NCBI RefSeq assembly: GCF_021155775.2
Contig: NC_060233.1
Span: 18,114,537-18,178,536 of the forward strand
Length of the DNA: 64,000 bases
Direction: 5' to 3'
Source: Neodiprion pinetum
Lineage: Eukaryota; Arthropoda; Insecta; Hymenoptera; Diprionidae
Shown: positions 21,958 through 35,163 of the stretch, piece by piece
Numbering within the stretch: the first letter of the stretch is position 1
How the letters are laid out: each line of letters starts with the position of its first letter
The notes under the pieces: generated by a model
Databases searched by the model: none
What the model was told of the DNA's origin: nothing
The model's input: only the letters and a program-made list of their open reading frames with translations
Translations under genes and position numbers: made by a program

Positions 21958-22656
21958 TCTTCTAAAAAGTATTTTGGACCAAAAAAAATACTTTTATCCG
22001 TGGAGTGCTTTATTGATTAAAGCGGTTAACTCTTTCAAGACTGAATGTATTTCATAGTTTTGTCACAGAGTGTATAGTATTTTAATACCAATAGTTTCAT
22101 GCTTGTAGTTAATACTCATAGTTATGTACGTGTACTGTTATTGTATTCTTGATCAAAACAAGACTGTTACAAGTTAGAGTGCTTTATTGATTAAAACGGT
22201 CAACTCCTTCAAGACTTTAAATGTATTTTATAGTTTCGTTATCGACTTATAGTATTTTAATATCTATAGTTTCATGCTTGTACTTAATACTTATAGTTTT
22301 ATCAAACCAGTTTTTATGTACTTAAACCCTAAGATGATATTATTGTTTCTGCCCAAAGACAAAAGAAAAAAACCTTTTTATACAAAATCTACTCAATTTA
22401 TACCCCTACTATAACTTACAGTTATGCAGCATCATATCTTTAGCATATACATTTTAAATTATACATCTACTGCTTACATTTATATAATATACAATTTCAT
22501 GAAGATGAAATGGAGTTCATATGATACAATTTTGGAAAAATAAGTTCCGTCAAATATGTAGCAAATAAATTTTGAATTATACTTCTATTGCTTACATTTA
22601 TATATTAGTAAATCAAGTCATCGGAATATCATTGGATTCGAACTCTCAATTTCTAA
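21958..22656. other. Spacer inside the Harbinger element, with a duplicated segment
   Basis: Two related copies of about 180 bp (GAGTGCTTTATTGATTAAAG at about 21998 and GAGTGCTTTATTGATTAAAA at about 22178, each followed by CAACTC or TAACTC and CTTCAAGACT). No coding sequence. Confidence 0.5.
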
Positions 22657-23945
22657 TTACAGATTTTCTGGAAACATATTGTTGAACAAGTATCCCCGAA
22701 GATTTCTTGGGTCTCTTTGTGGAACATCCCTGTCCTCATTTACATCTTCATTATCTGATATGTCATTCCATTGTTGATCAAGTTCGTCATTGAAGAAACC
22801 TTCCCCATTATCTCCATTAATAAAACAAATATTGTGCAATATGCAACATGCGACAAAAAAACGTATCATGAATTGAATATCTCAAAGTGGCATCATTTGC
22901 AATAAACGAAAACGACCCTTAAGAATGCCGAAGGCTCGTTCGACTACTACACGTGTTTGATAAATTTTCGTGTTGAACTCATCTTCTTGAACTGTTAAAT
23001 TTCCGTTGTCCCGAAAAAGACAAGCCAGCCACGTTTGTGCTACACCATTATATCCTTTATCGCCTAATAAAAAGCTATTGTTAGGAAAAATTCTTTCGCG
23101 ATTCTGTTCGGCTACTACAAATAGATCGGATCTTCTTAACATTCTGGCATCGTGAAAATCCGCAATATACATTCGTAAATTTTAGGTCGCAGTCAACCAC
23201 AGCTTGCAGTAGAATAGAATAATGTTATTTCCTGTTGAAATATACCCTACCATTTCCTTCTGGCTTATTAATGTGAATATCAGAACCATCTATTGCACCA
23301 ATGCAACCACAAATACCTGCTACATTTTCAAATCTCTCAGATATTCCCACAACGTTATTTCCTTCTGGCCATTTAATGAACTGAGGAACAAGTGTAATGA
23401 GCCAATCAATGACTCTTCGCACTATGCGAAATACAGATGAAAATGAAATATCAAAGAAATTTGACAGTAACCTATGTGACTCCTTGTTCCCGAGAAACCA
23501 AAGTGTCATTAATAAACACAATTCAGCAGGTTTCTTTTCCTTTCCAAAGGTATGGATTGGAATGAATCCACTATTTTCCAAACTTTTTGCAAATATATCG
23601 ACGTATATGTATTAGCTTTTTCCTTTAAAAATATCAGTATACAACTACTATGGTGAAATATGTGCACATAATTACCCAATAATATGTTAACAATTGGCCG
23701 CTCCAATCTGAAATCTTCCTTAAACTCCTCGTTGCTTTTAGCTTGAACTGTATTGAGAAAATTTCGCACACGCTGTCGTTCACGTCCGTCCATTAGAAAG
23801 TGGAGAAGGGGAATAAAAGATCATTTTCGTAGTCATCTTCTTCTAACAGCGGGTTGAAACCATCATCGCTTGAAGAATCTGAACTGCTGCTGCTGCTACT
23901 ACTACTGGATTCATTCATCAGGATAGCTAATAAAGACTCTGCCAT
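22657..23945 (-). pseudogene. Dead PIF/Harbinger transposase (HARBI1-like, DDE_Tnp_4)
   Basis: Family features in order on the minus strand: an acidic, serine-rich N-terminus from ATG 23945, a helix-turn-helix-like region (RLLSNFFDISFSSVFRIVRR), the first catalytic Asp block (CIGAIDGSDIHI), the second block near GDKGYNG, and the conserved end RVVVERAFGILKGRFR and ACCILHNIC. It is inactivated several times: a one-base frameshift near 23800, an in-frame TAA just after YFNRK (about 23225), a frameshift near 23165, and an in-frame TGA at about 22880. A small intron probably lies at about 23600-23680 between FRLERPIVNILLG and the continuation. HARBI1-like transposases cut and paste DNA with 3-bp target duplications. 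Element termini were not found with certainty. Confidence 0.8.
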
Positions 23946-24475
23946 CTAATAAAATCAGTAATATTTAATTTTGAAATAACATACAATTATAATTGCAAAA
24001 ACATATTTTAGCTCTTAAGAAATGAACTCGATTAATATGAATACGTTATTCTATGGATTCATTCATATTGTAATTATTTATGTAGTAAATATCATGTTTG
24101 CTCCATTTAAATATAATACACAGAACTTTTAATATATAATCAATTTTACTTTTACATTTTTATTTACTCATCGCAAAGCTTAAATTTGTTGACACCATTC
24201 TTTTCACATTCTAACCTTACTGTGTCGTGCGCATCAACTCTCGCGCAAATGTGTGATGTTCCATTTATTCGTTTTCGAGAGTCGACACGAGTTGACACAA
24301 GTCGACACAAAAGTCATGTAAATAGAAGCACCCATTGCGTTGCCGAGTTCGTGAGTGCTCTGCCTCTGTTCTAGGGAGTTTATATCACTGCCAGCTAATT
24401 TCGGAACGCTACCTTGGAATGACATCTAACGGTGGGTTTTTCAGACCTGGTTTTTTATATTTCAGTTCGGCGGGT

Positions 24476-24594
24476 TTACATAGGCGCGGTTACGCGGAAA
24501 CTGATCAAAATACATTAAATCTAGTGAACACTATATTCCAGGCATTTTAATTGGTTATCACTCAACCGCGCTCCGCGCCGTCGCGCCTATGTAA
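24476..24594. repeat. Small inverted-repeat element with TTACATAGGCGCG ends
   Basis: TTACATAGGCGCG (24476-24488) is mirrored by CGCGCCTATGTAA (24582-24594). A 119-bp MITE-like hairpin or the remains of a larger element. Confidence 0.55.
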
Positions 24595-25185
24595 CATCCG
24601 ACTAGAACGTTCATACGACTACACTAATCACTATACTATATAATTATACTAATCACCATAACTCCAAATGTAACAACCCTATGACTAACATCACCCTAAC
24701 GTGAATTAAAGCGCCATTCTTAGAACGCCGTACTGTAGACAACACACGCGCTTTGTGAGCGCTGCAGATCCCCGTTGCGGAACCACACATCCGATTACCC
24801 GGGGAACATACCGACAGCACAACAACAGGGCGCCCGAAGATAAGCTAACTCAGGGGATAATCTCGTAAGGTAAGGCAACAAGAATACTAAAACGAAAACA
24901 CCATGAAAGCCACTTGGTACATAATAACCGTTTGTATAACCTTTTAAATAAATATAATCAATACTCATAAGTAATTAACATGTGACCACAAACAAACCCC
25001 AACATCCCGCAAAGCACATATAAATCATTCATGTGGCAGCCCCAGATACTAGGCAACCAGCACATGACATCGTATACTCGCACCACGCTCGTAAGGAGTC
25101 CTGTCTCAAAAAACATCACGCTCATGAAAAAAAAACCATCATCACAGATACGCGGCGACAATTTCTATAAATATCGAATCATTAC
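24595..25185. other. Non-coding, nothing recognised
   Basis: A/C-rich sequence that resembles the flanks at 25975-26125 and 27510-27700. It seems to be one older tract into which the next two elements inserted. Confidence 0.3.
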
Positions 25186-25974
25186 TTAAGGTAGTACTGT
25201 GATAAATCACTTTTCTTACAATATCTTTCAATTTTTGAATACACATAATTTGAAGTGTCCTTTATACGTAGGAATTTTTTTTAATAGTCCTTGCGGTACT
25301 AAATTTTGCAATATCAGCGATCAAAAGTCGTACAATTTACATGTATTCTCTATCCCGACCGTAGTTAGAGTGAGCATTTTATTTAATAACAGCCATACTT
25401 TTCTTAGAATTTTTTTTAAAAACTGAGAATCATTAATTGAGGATATAACAAGTAATTTTTTTCAAAAAAAACATAAACAAGCAGTATTCATTTTTTTGTA
25501 AATAATTCTTAAAGATTGTTGCTTTTAATGATTTTCAAACTTTCTCTCATAACCTGACCCGTGAGAAATAGTGACTTGGCAACGTTGCTCTACGCGGGAA
25601 GTTTAAAATGTCATAAAGGCCCAATGAATTGAAATAAATGTCAGAACTTTGCGGATATAGGTTACGGTACAGGTTTTAATCGCGAAGTCATTGTGTATTA
25701 TTTTCAGTCTCCAATTATAACTAACCTCAAATTGATTTCATAACAATACATTTCTCTACAACACATGCTTGAGGGGCAAGAGATACTGAGTTAGAATGCA
25801 ACGTTGCCAAGTCAGACAAAAGACGCAATGGGAAAATTTTTAAACTTCTGCGCATGTGAGAGGAGGCGCAAAGGTGTACTGTATCTCAACTACTTTTTAC
25901 TTTAGTTATAATGTTTTATACGGGGGATATTTCTCTGGAAGTTGAGGACTGCTGCTATCACGGTACTACCTTAA
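25186..25974. mobile_element. TTAA-flanked non-autonomous DNA transposon
   Basis: TTAA at 25186-25189 and 25971-25974 borders terminal repeats GGTAGTACTGTGATA (25190-25204) and TATCACGGTACTACC (25956-25970), with one mismatch. TTAA duplication is typical of piggyBac and Kolobok elements. The 789-bp interior has no transposase. Confidence 0.7.
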
Positions 25975-26125
25975 CACCGGAACATTTAACTTACAAAACC
26001 AATACTATACCAATAAGCTATGAGAGGCCTAGTTTACACAACTAGTAACAATAGCAACAACGTTGTCACTTTAATTAAACAAAGATACAAACCAGTCCAC
26101 CATGATACTATGTTAATCTATAAGG

Positions 26126-27509
26126 TATTCGCTGTGAGCCTCGCTCGTGCCACCACCTAGCGGTTTCAAAAGCTAAACAGCCGGCGTGTTAATTTGCATT
26201 AGAGGCATACTGATAAATATCCAAATCAGCAAAATATTACCAAATAAGTGATATTTCCATTGTAACAGTGAAGTGAAAAGTTGAAAATAATAACGAGTTG
26301 AAACTCCAGTAGTATGTAGCAATATAATATTAATAAATACACAATGAAAACCACTACCTTTTACGAATAAAGGTTTTTATTATTCTACTTGATAGTTTTT
26401 GTTTTATTAGAAGAAATTGGTGGCTGTAAATTTACTAGGACGCAGATAACATGAATAATATTATCGATGCAAAAGAACAAATGTTCTGGAATTTTATACA
26501 AAATTTGATATGTTTTAAGTCGTTGCATAATTCTTTCTACATGAATTCGAACTCTTGCGATGTTGTAAGTCAGATCTGTTTCTTCTTTCGAAAATTCTGA
26601 TTTTTTTTCCAAAAATGGTGGCATAATAAAAAATACTCGTTTACCACTTGCATCAATGATAGATCTGATTTCAGGAAAACCTTTATCTGCTAAAACCACA
26701 TCACCGTCTTCCAATGAATCTACCAAATTCGATTCAATAGTTAATTGGGAATCACCTTTTCTACCGCCAGCAATTTCGATTTGGAACAGATGAACCCAGA
26801 TGGTGTGATTCCAATCAGTGCTTTTGCTGTAAAACCTTTCTTATAATGAGAGTAACAGTAAATACGGTCATCAACACTTGACGGAACATCTATCTTGAAT
26901 TCAGTGCAGTCTATGATAACCCGAGTATTAGAGTACTGAGGTTTAAAATATTCCGGCATAGTTTTCTGTACGGCAGCTCTACTTGGCCAAAACACTAAAT
27001 TTGCAGTTGACGAACTCAAATATTGTAAAGTTGAAAAGAATATCTTGAAGATAGTTGACCGATGTAAACCAAAGAAAATTGCTATGGCTGAAAATGTCAT
27101 CCAGTTTTTATTTTCACTAAAAAAATTAAAAGCCTCTGTTCTCTTGTTATTGTAGATCTTTCCGATGGGTTTTCGGTTTTAGATAATAAAAAATTAAAGT
27201 TCTGGAAGTTCACTCCAGCAATATCTAATAAATCTTCATCGGTCTTAATAGATGGAAAACCACAGAAACTACGCTGTTTCCTATTTTGAACTATTTTATG
27301 TGATGCAGTTGGAAACTTGTAAAATATACAATCACTAGTTTTACCGTTATTTTTGCAGTTAACAGCACAACAATTGTAATTCCACATACCGTCTATTGTT
27401 TCTCAAAGAAAATGCTATCACAACACACGCTGGCTCAACTCACTACTCGCCACCCCGCGCGTTGCGATCGTTTCGCAGCTCCCCTCCAAGCGGCGGCTCA
27501 CAGCGAATA
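26126..27509. mobile_element. THAP-DDE transposon (ISL2EU/IS5-like) with intact ends
   Basis: Terminal repeats TATTCGCTGTGAGCC (26126-26140) and GGCTCACAGCGAATA (27495-27509) bound a 1,384-bp element. The outermost TA on each side may be the target dinucleotide. It carries a single minus-strand transposase, described separately. The compact size and ends in place show a complete but mutated copy. Confidence 0.75.
26385..27387 (-). pseudogene. THAP + DDE_Tnp_4 transposase with two frameshifts
   Basis: The N-terminus (27387) is a THAP-type start: C6/C10 (NCCAVNCKNNG), then YKFP at about residues 23-26. The middle has a helix-turn-helix (FSAIAIFFGLHRSTIFKIF) and the first catalytic Asp (IDCTEFKI). 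The last part has VVLADKGF (second Asp) and an ARVRIHVERIMQRLK helix with the final Glu. Frameshift 1 is near 27099, where the first ORF ends at TGA overlapping the next. Frameshift 2 is near 26770, within the KSK segment. Otherwise the reading is continuous, so the copy is fairly young. The transposase would bind the terminal repeats through its THAP finger. Confidence 0.75.
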
Positions 27510-28659
27510 GTAAATAATATTATTTATCCACAAGGCACAGCAAGCATAATATGTCAGTACACATAGCTTATAAAAGGATCTTATTAAGAAACAGGTAACC
27601 GATGCGGCCAAAGCTCACACGCGTAGAATCTTGACAAATTACTCATCAAAAACGCTTATACGTTATCAATCTAATAACTGTATCCTGCTGCACATAGCAC
27701 TAATGACTGCATTGGAACAACGCACGAAAATATAGATATTCTGGGCGTGTCTGGGCTGTAAGCGTTGAAAGGTGAGGATCCTAGCATGGCTTATGAATAC
27801 AAGATTATCATTAGAACTAAAATATAAGATGGGGGAGTGAGCGGTGTTGTACGGCTGCGTTGCGTGACTGACTACCATATTATATTTTTCAGTTTGGCAA
27901 CGTCGCGTCAAGTTACCGTGAATGCTTTGTATATTCACTCTATACCTATACTCTCAAGATCTGTCATGCATAAAATCAATTTTTCTTATTTATGACAGAA
28001 AAGTAACTCTAATACAGTAATTTCATGTTATACCTACGCATGTGACGCGCTGATGCCACGTCATAACGTACTGTGACCTGCACAGTTGGATACAACCTCA
28101 GCCATGTGTACATTTTTTAAATAAATTTTCCCAATATCATGGGAGTGATGAATAATTCTGAAATATCTATATCAATTATTATTAGACTTGCTTCTACTGC
28201 CAAAAAAATGTCAACGAAATTTTAATACCACTTCATTACAAACTTAATCGATGACTCCATTTCTCGTCCATTCCTCCATGAGAATACGTGTAAAAGATGC
28301 GAGCAAAGATATATTTGCTTATATCTCATAAACAATCCCGTGAATCGATCCAAAATTTTAATCTGGTGATTGAATCACATAAATCTTAAATTACCAAATT
28401 TTATCGAAAACTAAATGTTAATTCTAGCGTCTAGTTGCGTTTTCATCAACAGATTACAGTGGCTAACCACTGGAATTTCCGGGAACTGCCGCTCGACGTC
28501 ACACCTATGCGAACCCAGCCTTATGTGTCATGGCTTTTTCGCGCCAGACAATTGTTGCATGTTGCAAATGTGTTGTGCCCTTCTTTAAATACCCAAATAT
28601 TGATGTTCTACTAGCGAATAATTATTCTGTTAATAAGCGCTGGCGAGGAATCGTTAGCG
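27510..28659. other. Upstream region of ATAD5
   Basis: 27510-27960 continues the older A/C-rich tract. 28440-28659 is the proximal upstream region and 5' UTR of ATAD5, with no TATA box seen. An upstream ATG at 28530 opens a 67-codon frame that overlaps the ATAD5 start, so it could act as an inhibitory uORF if transcribed. Confidence 0.35.
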
Positions 28660-31600
28660 ATGAAGAATTTGACGCATTACTTCGTGAGCCCGCCAAAAAC
28701 GCGGCAAGAAGTTACCGCTTCACCAGGGGATAACCAAAATTCGGCTACACCCTCAAACGCGGATGGCGACAAGAAATACGCTGCTTCCGTTGACTGTACA
28801 AGAGAGGAAGCTGAGCTCGGTAGCGGGAAGAAGACACCGGTGAAAAGACGCCTGAGGGTCAAGTTAAAAATATCTGTAAACGACTCGAGGACAACGCGGT
28901 GTGACATAATCAACAACAAGGATGACACCGTGGAAAAAACCCCCAGTCCGTTTGCGGTGCACAGCTCCAATACACGTAGCCCAGTCTCCGGAAATGAGGA
29001 TTCTACACCCTTTATTGACAGTTGTGCCAAAGACAAGGTGACGCCAAATGCCTTCAAGGTTCTCATGATGGGTAAGAAGCCGCTGCGCCTCAATATGCTG
29101 CCCACATCCTCACCGCGAGATGGTGAAAATAACATCAACAGGTCAAAGGAGCACAAGAAAAAGCTGAAGGACAACCAGCGCAAGCTCATCGTCACGGCTG
29201 ATGAGAAAGGCTATTCCAAGCGCAAAAACACTGAGGCTGATGAGATCGAAGTCATCGAGAACAGGCCTAAAAAGCGTGCAAAATTATTCGACCGCAAGGA
29301 GGTCGAAAATCGAGAAAAGAATAGCGATAAGAGAGCAAAGCGGAAAGGTAAGAATCGGTGGTCAAGGCTTACGTATAGATAAATTTTGCAGTGTTAATGC
29401 CATACATATAAAAACTAACAGATCACAGTTTTGATCTCAGACTGAAGTATTAACTACTAATATCCAACATGTTTTTGCCATTAAAAATTAATTGTTATTT
29501 ATCATTACTTTGACATATGGCTTATATTTTAAACTTCAATGTAATTTTGCAGCTGTTTCACGAATACTTTTTTTCAAGATACTTGTCATAAAATATGTCT
29601 TGACGTATGACAAATTACTTCAGTTACTAGCTTTTAAGAACCAAGAGCAGATAAATTAAACGAAAATTCTCGCACTTTTGTGTCTCTTGATCAATCTTGC
29701 TTATGATTTCCCTTCTGTGTTTTGTGATTTTTATTTCAGATTATCTCATGTAAAACCAGGATCAATTATGAGAGTATATCGATGGACTAAAAACTGATCT
29801 TCTAAACGCCTTTTAACAACAATAATATTGTTATATTTTCTAATTGTAGTCACCATCACTGTTTAGTTGCTTTGCTACATAATGAAAATATGTATTTCGT
29901 GTTATAAGTTGCACCTGTTTTATTCCAGGTGAAGCAAGAAAGAACACAGCACAAGGTTTTCTTAACAGTATGCGGAGTAGCAATAGCGATAAAGGTGTCG
30001 AAATAGAAGAGTACCAAGCAAAAGAAGGTACGAGCACTGTAGCTAAGGACCTTGTAGTCAGACAACCTCCGAGTCTATCGTTATCTATGTCATCGTCATC
30101 CTCATTCTCCACAGATAATACACTCAAAACTAAAACCAAATGGACTATGAGGGTTCAATTGCATTCTCAATCTGACAATGAAGAAGTGAGAGGTAAGTTT
30201 TCTTCGTTTTGGATGTGGTGAATTTCTTTTCCCATCCGCTAGTTGATATTTACGCATTGATGTTACAAGTTTGGCAAACCGGAGATAATAAAAAAAAGTA
30301 TAACAAGTCACAGGATCCCTGATTTACTATAAAAGTTGAGGCAAACCAGTTTTATTTTAAAGAATACTCTCATAGCTGCAGAACTCTTTGATTACTCACC
30401 TTTTCCAATCCATCTCAATTACTTTACAAAGTGCTTCACTCGTTATTCACAGAGAACAGTCCAATTTCTTATTTTTATTATGGTGGTATTAAGGGGTTTA
30501 TTTCATTCCACTGATAAATATACTTTAAATGACAAATGCTGTTTGAGAACATGACTCTGGTGAAAAACTTGTTGCTCTACCATAAAATAGTCTTCCCTAA
30601 GGATTTTTGGTTAAAAATTTATTATTTGTAAAAGTAAATGATATTGACAGTTTTAAAAGATTACCGTATAATCCATGCTTCCCGCCAGAAACATAATTAA
30701 ATTCATTACCATCTTTATACCAGTAAAATTCACCATGTCGAATTTTTCAAGAGGTGAAAGAGTATTACTCATAATACTCATATGTAAAAATGGCGACTAA
30801 GATGATGACACACAGAATGAGAGTCTCCTGTGCATAATTCATGCACAGTATGATGGCAATGATTGTTGCACTTTGATCGCTGATATTTTTCTGTAGCTGA
30901 CAATTTTTGTGATTTTGTGGATTAGAAATAATCTTTACTCACATTTACTTTACAGATGGTAGTTCCAGCGACGATGATTACATATTCACCCCCAAGACCA
31001 AAGTAAAGTTCCGAAAAACTAAAATACGATCAAATAACAGGGAAGGAAAAACTGAGGAGAGGAGAAAGTCGATGGAATGCAAAAAGCAGGATAAGACAAA
31101 TGATTCAAGAAACGCCACAAATTCAATCTCAAAATTTGATTCCGAATTATCTCAGACACGAGAAATGAAGCACCAAAGTCGCAGGAAAAATAAAGTGAAG
31201 AAAGGTAATAGAAATATTGACGAGGATATCAAACAAAGTACAGATAAGAATCCTCTCATAGACACAATAGAAAGTAGTAAAACGAATGTGATTAAAAATC
31301 CTGGTGAGCAGAGTATAATAGTCGTAAACGAAATTATGGCAGAAAGTAACGATTGCCCTGCCATGATGGTGAAGAAAAAACTCGCACCTTTATTTGTCAA
31401 AAAATCCAAGCCAAATTCAGCAACTGTTGAAGCACGGCGGAATTTTCTGCTATCCGGTATCCCAGAAAACTTAAAAAAAATAATATCTGAACCGAGAACT
31501 TGCTACAATGACATCGGATCATCGACAATGCCCTTTCCCATGGTCAGTCACGTTTCCCAGCTACCGGCTGAACCAGATTCAGAGGAAATTAGCTGTCAGA

Positions 31601-33814
31601 CTTTGCACAAACGTAAACAAGAACTCCCGCTACTCAGTTTTTCAGTCAATTCGAGCCACTTCAAGTCTCTTTTTGACTGTAAAGAAGCTCTGCCAAAGGT
31701 CATGGAAAAATCTGAATTAAATGAAATCGATCGTGTCGAAAAAATTAATTTTGAAAGCGTGTTAACAGACATTGAGTCGCGTTGTTCAGAGACGAGAACG
31801 ATGTGGGCGAGTATATCATCGTCTCTAAATCACAAGGCGAAAAGATCGCCAAGAAAACGTACCAAGAAGCTCAGTTTCCAAAGAAATAGCAACAATCCGC
31901 AAGAGGAAGAAAATTCAGAAAACCAAAACCCAACCTGGACTTGTAAATATAAACCAATAAGTTCTGGCGAAGTTGTTGGTAACGACGAGGCAGTTACTAA
32001 ATTACGGAACTGGCTTAGCGGATGGCGGTTACCTTCACTCACTGACGATCACAGCAGTGGTGACGAATTTTACTCATCAGATTGTGATAGCCATAATTCT
32101 TGCGAAAACAGCCAAGTCGCTGTTCTGCTTGGGCCGCATGGCAGTGGAAAAACAGCTAGCGTCTATGCCATTGCTGCAGAACTTGGATACAGGTTAATGT
32201 TCAAATTATCAATTACAGTTCAGACTTCACACTCGCTCATTCGCAGGTTTTTCACTTGACTTGCACACTTTCTCACCTTTTTATACTGTTCCTGACAATC
32301 GAATGTTGTTAGAGCCCTGTATCCAATTGATCGATTCCCTGAGAACCAGTGTGTTTATTTATTGAGAATTGTTTTTTAAATAGAGTACTAGAGGTGAATG
32401 CATCGTCCAGGCGTACAGGTAAGAAAATTACAACCGATTTCCAAGAGGCCACTAAATCGCACCGAGTAAAGAGGGTTCAGGGATCCTTGTCGGTACCAAT
32501 GAAGAAACAGCCTCTTGACAAAAAGGTGCCGCAGAAGTCTCTGATTCTGATCGAAGATGTGGACCTTATCTTTGAGGAAGACGAGGGGTTTATCTCGGCA
32601 ACTTTTCAGCTGGCCGCCAACACTAAAAGACCAATTGTCATGACCTGTAAAGAGACATGTCCACATCTCAACAAAATGGCTCCCCATCAACAATTTATTC
32701 ATTTTCAAGCAGCTAAAGGAGACAGAGTCTCGGCATTATTAGAATTAATATCATTAGCTGAATCTGGGTATCGACTCCCTCAACCTTGCTTGAATGTAAG
32801 TAGCAGATGGCCCCTGTATTGGAAAATTGTTAAACGTCAGGGAATTTCAGGTGTATAGTGAAACCAATCAAATTGTAATAAGCAAGCTGTGGCGCCCTTT
32901 CTTTTTTATCTTTCTTGGTCTTGAACTTTTTTTTTTGAGAGCTATTACATTGTGTAAAATCAAAGCCACAAGTTATGCAATCTTGTAAAATTCTGAATTC
33001 GAAATTGCATAATCGAATTGAAGCTCATTTTTTAAATTGTCTGCCTAGTTTTCCACCCTTTACTCACAGCGATTGTATTTGATATTGTTTGCAGATCCTT
33101 CTACGAAATGGAGATTTAAGACAATCATTGCTACAACTTCAGTATATTCTGCTATCTGGACCACCAAGTACTTCTCAACTGCATTCAAACACCATGGCAA
33201 CTTTATGGCCAGACATGCAGCCTTTGCTCTATAAACCGGCGATTAAGCTTAGCAAGAAATATAAAAAAGAAAAATTAAATGATAAGGCAATCGCCGAAAA
33301 AAACGCTAAACTAGTCAATACACTGGCAGAAAAGTTAGATACTATTTCTTTAATATCGTCATTAACAGAAACGGAGAATCCTGCGGCACCTCCTTGGAGC
33401 CAAAAATTGAATGCCAGCCTGTCTCTTACTGAAGACTTTAATCCATACTCAAATTTTACTGATCTTGGTAATGACATCGCTGAATGGCTACACCGATTTT
33501 CATTCAAATCTGAACAGTCCTTCAGCCTGACAAATTTTGACTGCATTGATCAATTGGCTGTAAAAAGAAAAGTGAAATTGGGGGTCGATTTCGCGTTGTC
33601 ACAAGCCATTCCTTCAACTCTAGAACATAGATCTACAGCAACAGATTATTTACCCGTTGTAAGAACTATCTGCAGAACTGAACAAAACCGAGCAAAAGCT
33701 AATACCAAACGGGGAAACCGATTTCACAATTATTTACACGGCCTAAATCTGACATCTGCATCAAATAACGTACTCGCTGCAGCTAGCACTGTTTTTCAAG
33801 ATAAACATACATGA
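28660..33814 (+). CDS. ATAD5: ATAD5/ELG1, PCNA-unloading clamp-loader subunit, five exons
   Basis: ATAD5 (Elg1 in yeast) replaces RFC1 in an RFC-like complex that removes PCNA from DNA after replication and recruits deubiquitination of PCNA; it acts in the nucleus. Exons: 28660-29347, 29929-30192, 30956-32192, 32384-32795 and 33095-33814. All borders are GT-AG and all phases match, giving about 1,106 residues, shorter than vertebrate ATAD5 (about 1,840). The start MKNLTHYF has the spacing of a PIP-like box for PCNA binding. Residues 1-630 are low-complexity and basic, with a conserved-looking LAPLFVKKSK near 460. The AAA+ part begins near TWTCKYKP. Walker A GPHGSGKT is at about 710-717, then GYRVLEVNASSRRTGK across the exon 3-4 join, and Walker B LILIEDVD at about 783-790. 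A sensor/helical segment GDLRQSLLQLQ opens exon 5. The frame has no lesion. It is convergent with EIF3L. Confidence 0.93.
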
Positions 33815-35163
33815 CTAAATTTGAGTTTAATTTAATCAGCCCTAATCCGGGAATCAGTTAGGTTAGGTCACTCATAGTGCCTTAATAACTTATTATCTCG
33901 ATTCCAGAGGTCCAATTTTAAATTGTATGATCCGATCTCATTGAACCTGACAATGATTTGAGGTAAAATGCGGGTTGAATTCGAATCACAATTGAATGGC
34001 CAGTTTATTTTATGCTGCGGAAACAACTTTCCACCATCGTCAAAGCTTATCTCAAATGTCCGGCTATCTCAGATTCCAGCATATCTTTTTTCTATCTATT
34101 TTTATTTTGCCTAACAATCCCTGATTCAAATTTTTCAAGTTCTCATCATTTGATCTTCAGCATCTTCGCAAAAGTAAAACAAAAAATTTTACTCTTCCCA
34201 ATGTTCTTGTTTTCAAATAACGAACGAATGCTTCTCATGGTTAATCTATGTATTGCCATTAATATTTTTCGTACCATTATTACTATTTTTTTCATATGTT
34301 AATTGAAGTAGTAAGTTGTTCCTGAACTTCATTGTCAACTAAATTATTGGATTTATTTTCCAAAAATTGGTAGAGTTTACACAGAATTTATTGCAGATGT
34401 GGATTTTTCATCACGAATATTTTTAGACTCAGGTAATTTAACAAAAACTACAGAGACTACTCTCAGACGTGACTACAAAATATAACGCAATAACGAAGTA
34501 TACTCATTGAGTTTTATCCATACAACTAATTTACTTTAATATTTTCATGATTTTTTACTGCACTGTTGTTTGGTTATCCATTACACGTCAATTTCCATGT
34601 TATGCGATTTCAAGAACTTTGGTTGTGAAAACATTTTTTATTTATTTATTAGTGAACAGTGTTTCGAAAATGAGTTAATTGTTGGTAACGAATCAAAGAG
34701 TTGTAATCAACTCGTGAATTGATCTGAAATTTTCTTTCTTTCAAAATAAATCAATTCTATCATTACAACTGTTCTGTGCCGGATTTGAAGTTGTTGATGG
34801 CATGAGTTTTGTAGTAAACAACATCTTCGAAAATGTAATTTTAATCTGAAATTTTCTGTAGATAATTCGTAAATCATAGTAACATCTTTGAGAAAAGAAT
34901 CAAATTTATTTTACCGTTGTAAAGGTGACCTATTAGTGATAATATGCATTTGGTGATGCAATAATGTATATACTGTGAATAGGATACGTTGTGCCTAATC
35001 TATGATGTAACAATAATGCATTGAAAAATATTGGTATCGATAGGTTTTCGACTTTTGTATCAAAAAAATATAAAAATTATTTATTTTAAAGTTTCATTAA
35101 TTTATTCTCCAAAATTTAGGTGTACACAAATTAATCATAATTGCAAATCTACATTCCAACAGA
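33815..35163. other. Intergenic region between convergent ATAD5 and EIF3L
   Basis: AT-rich 1.35 kb holding the 3' UTRs of both genes. TTTATT runs near 35075 and 35100 would read AATAAA on the EIF3L strand. I see no gene or RNA within it. Confidence 0.5.

Noticed and set aside
28677..29195. 172-codon minus-strand ORF
   Set aside because: Shadow of ATAD5 exon 1 on the opposite strand.
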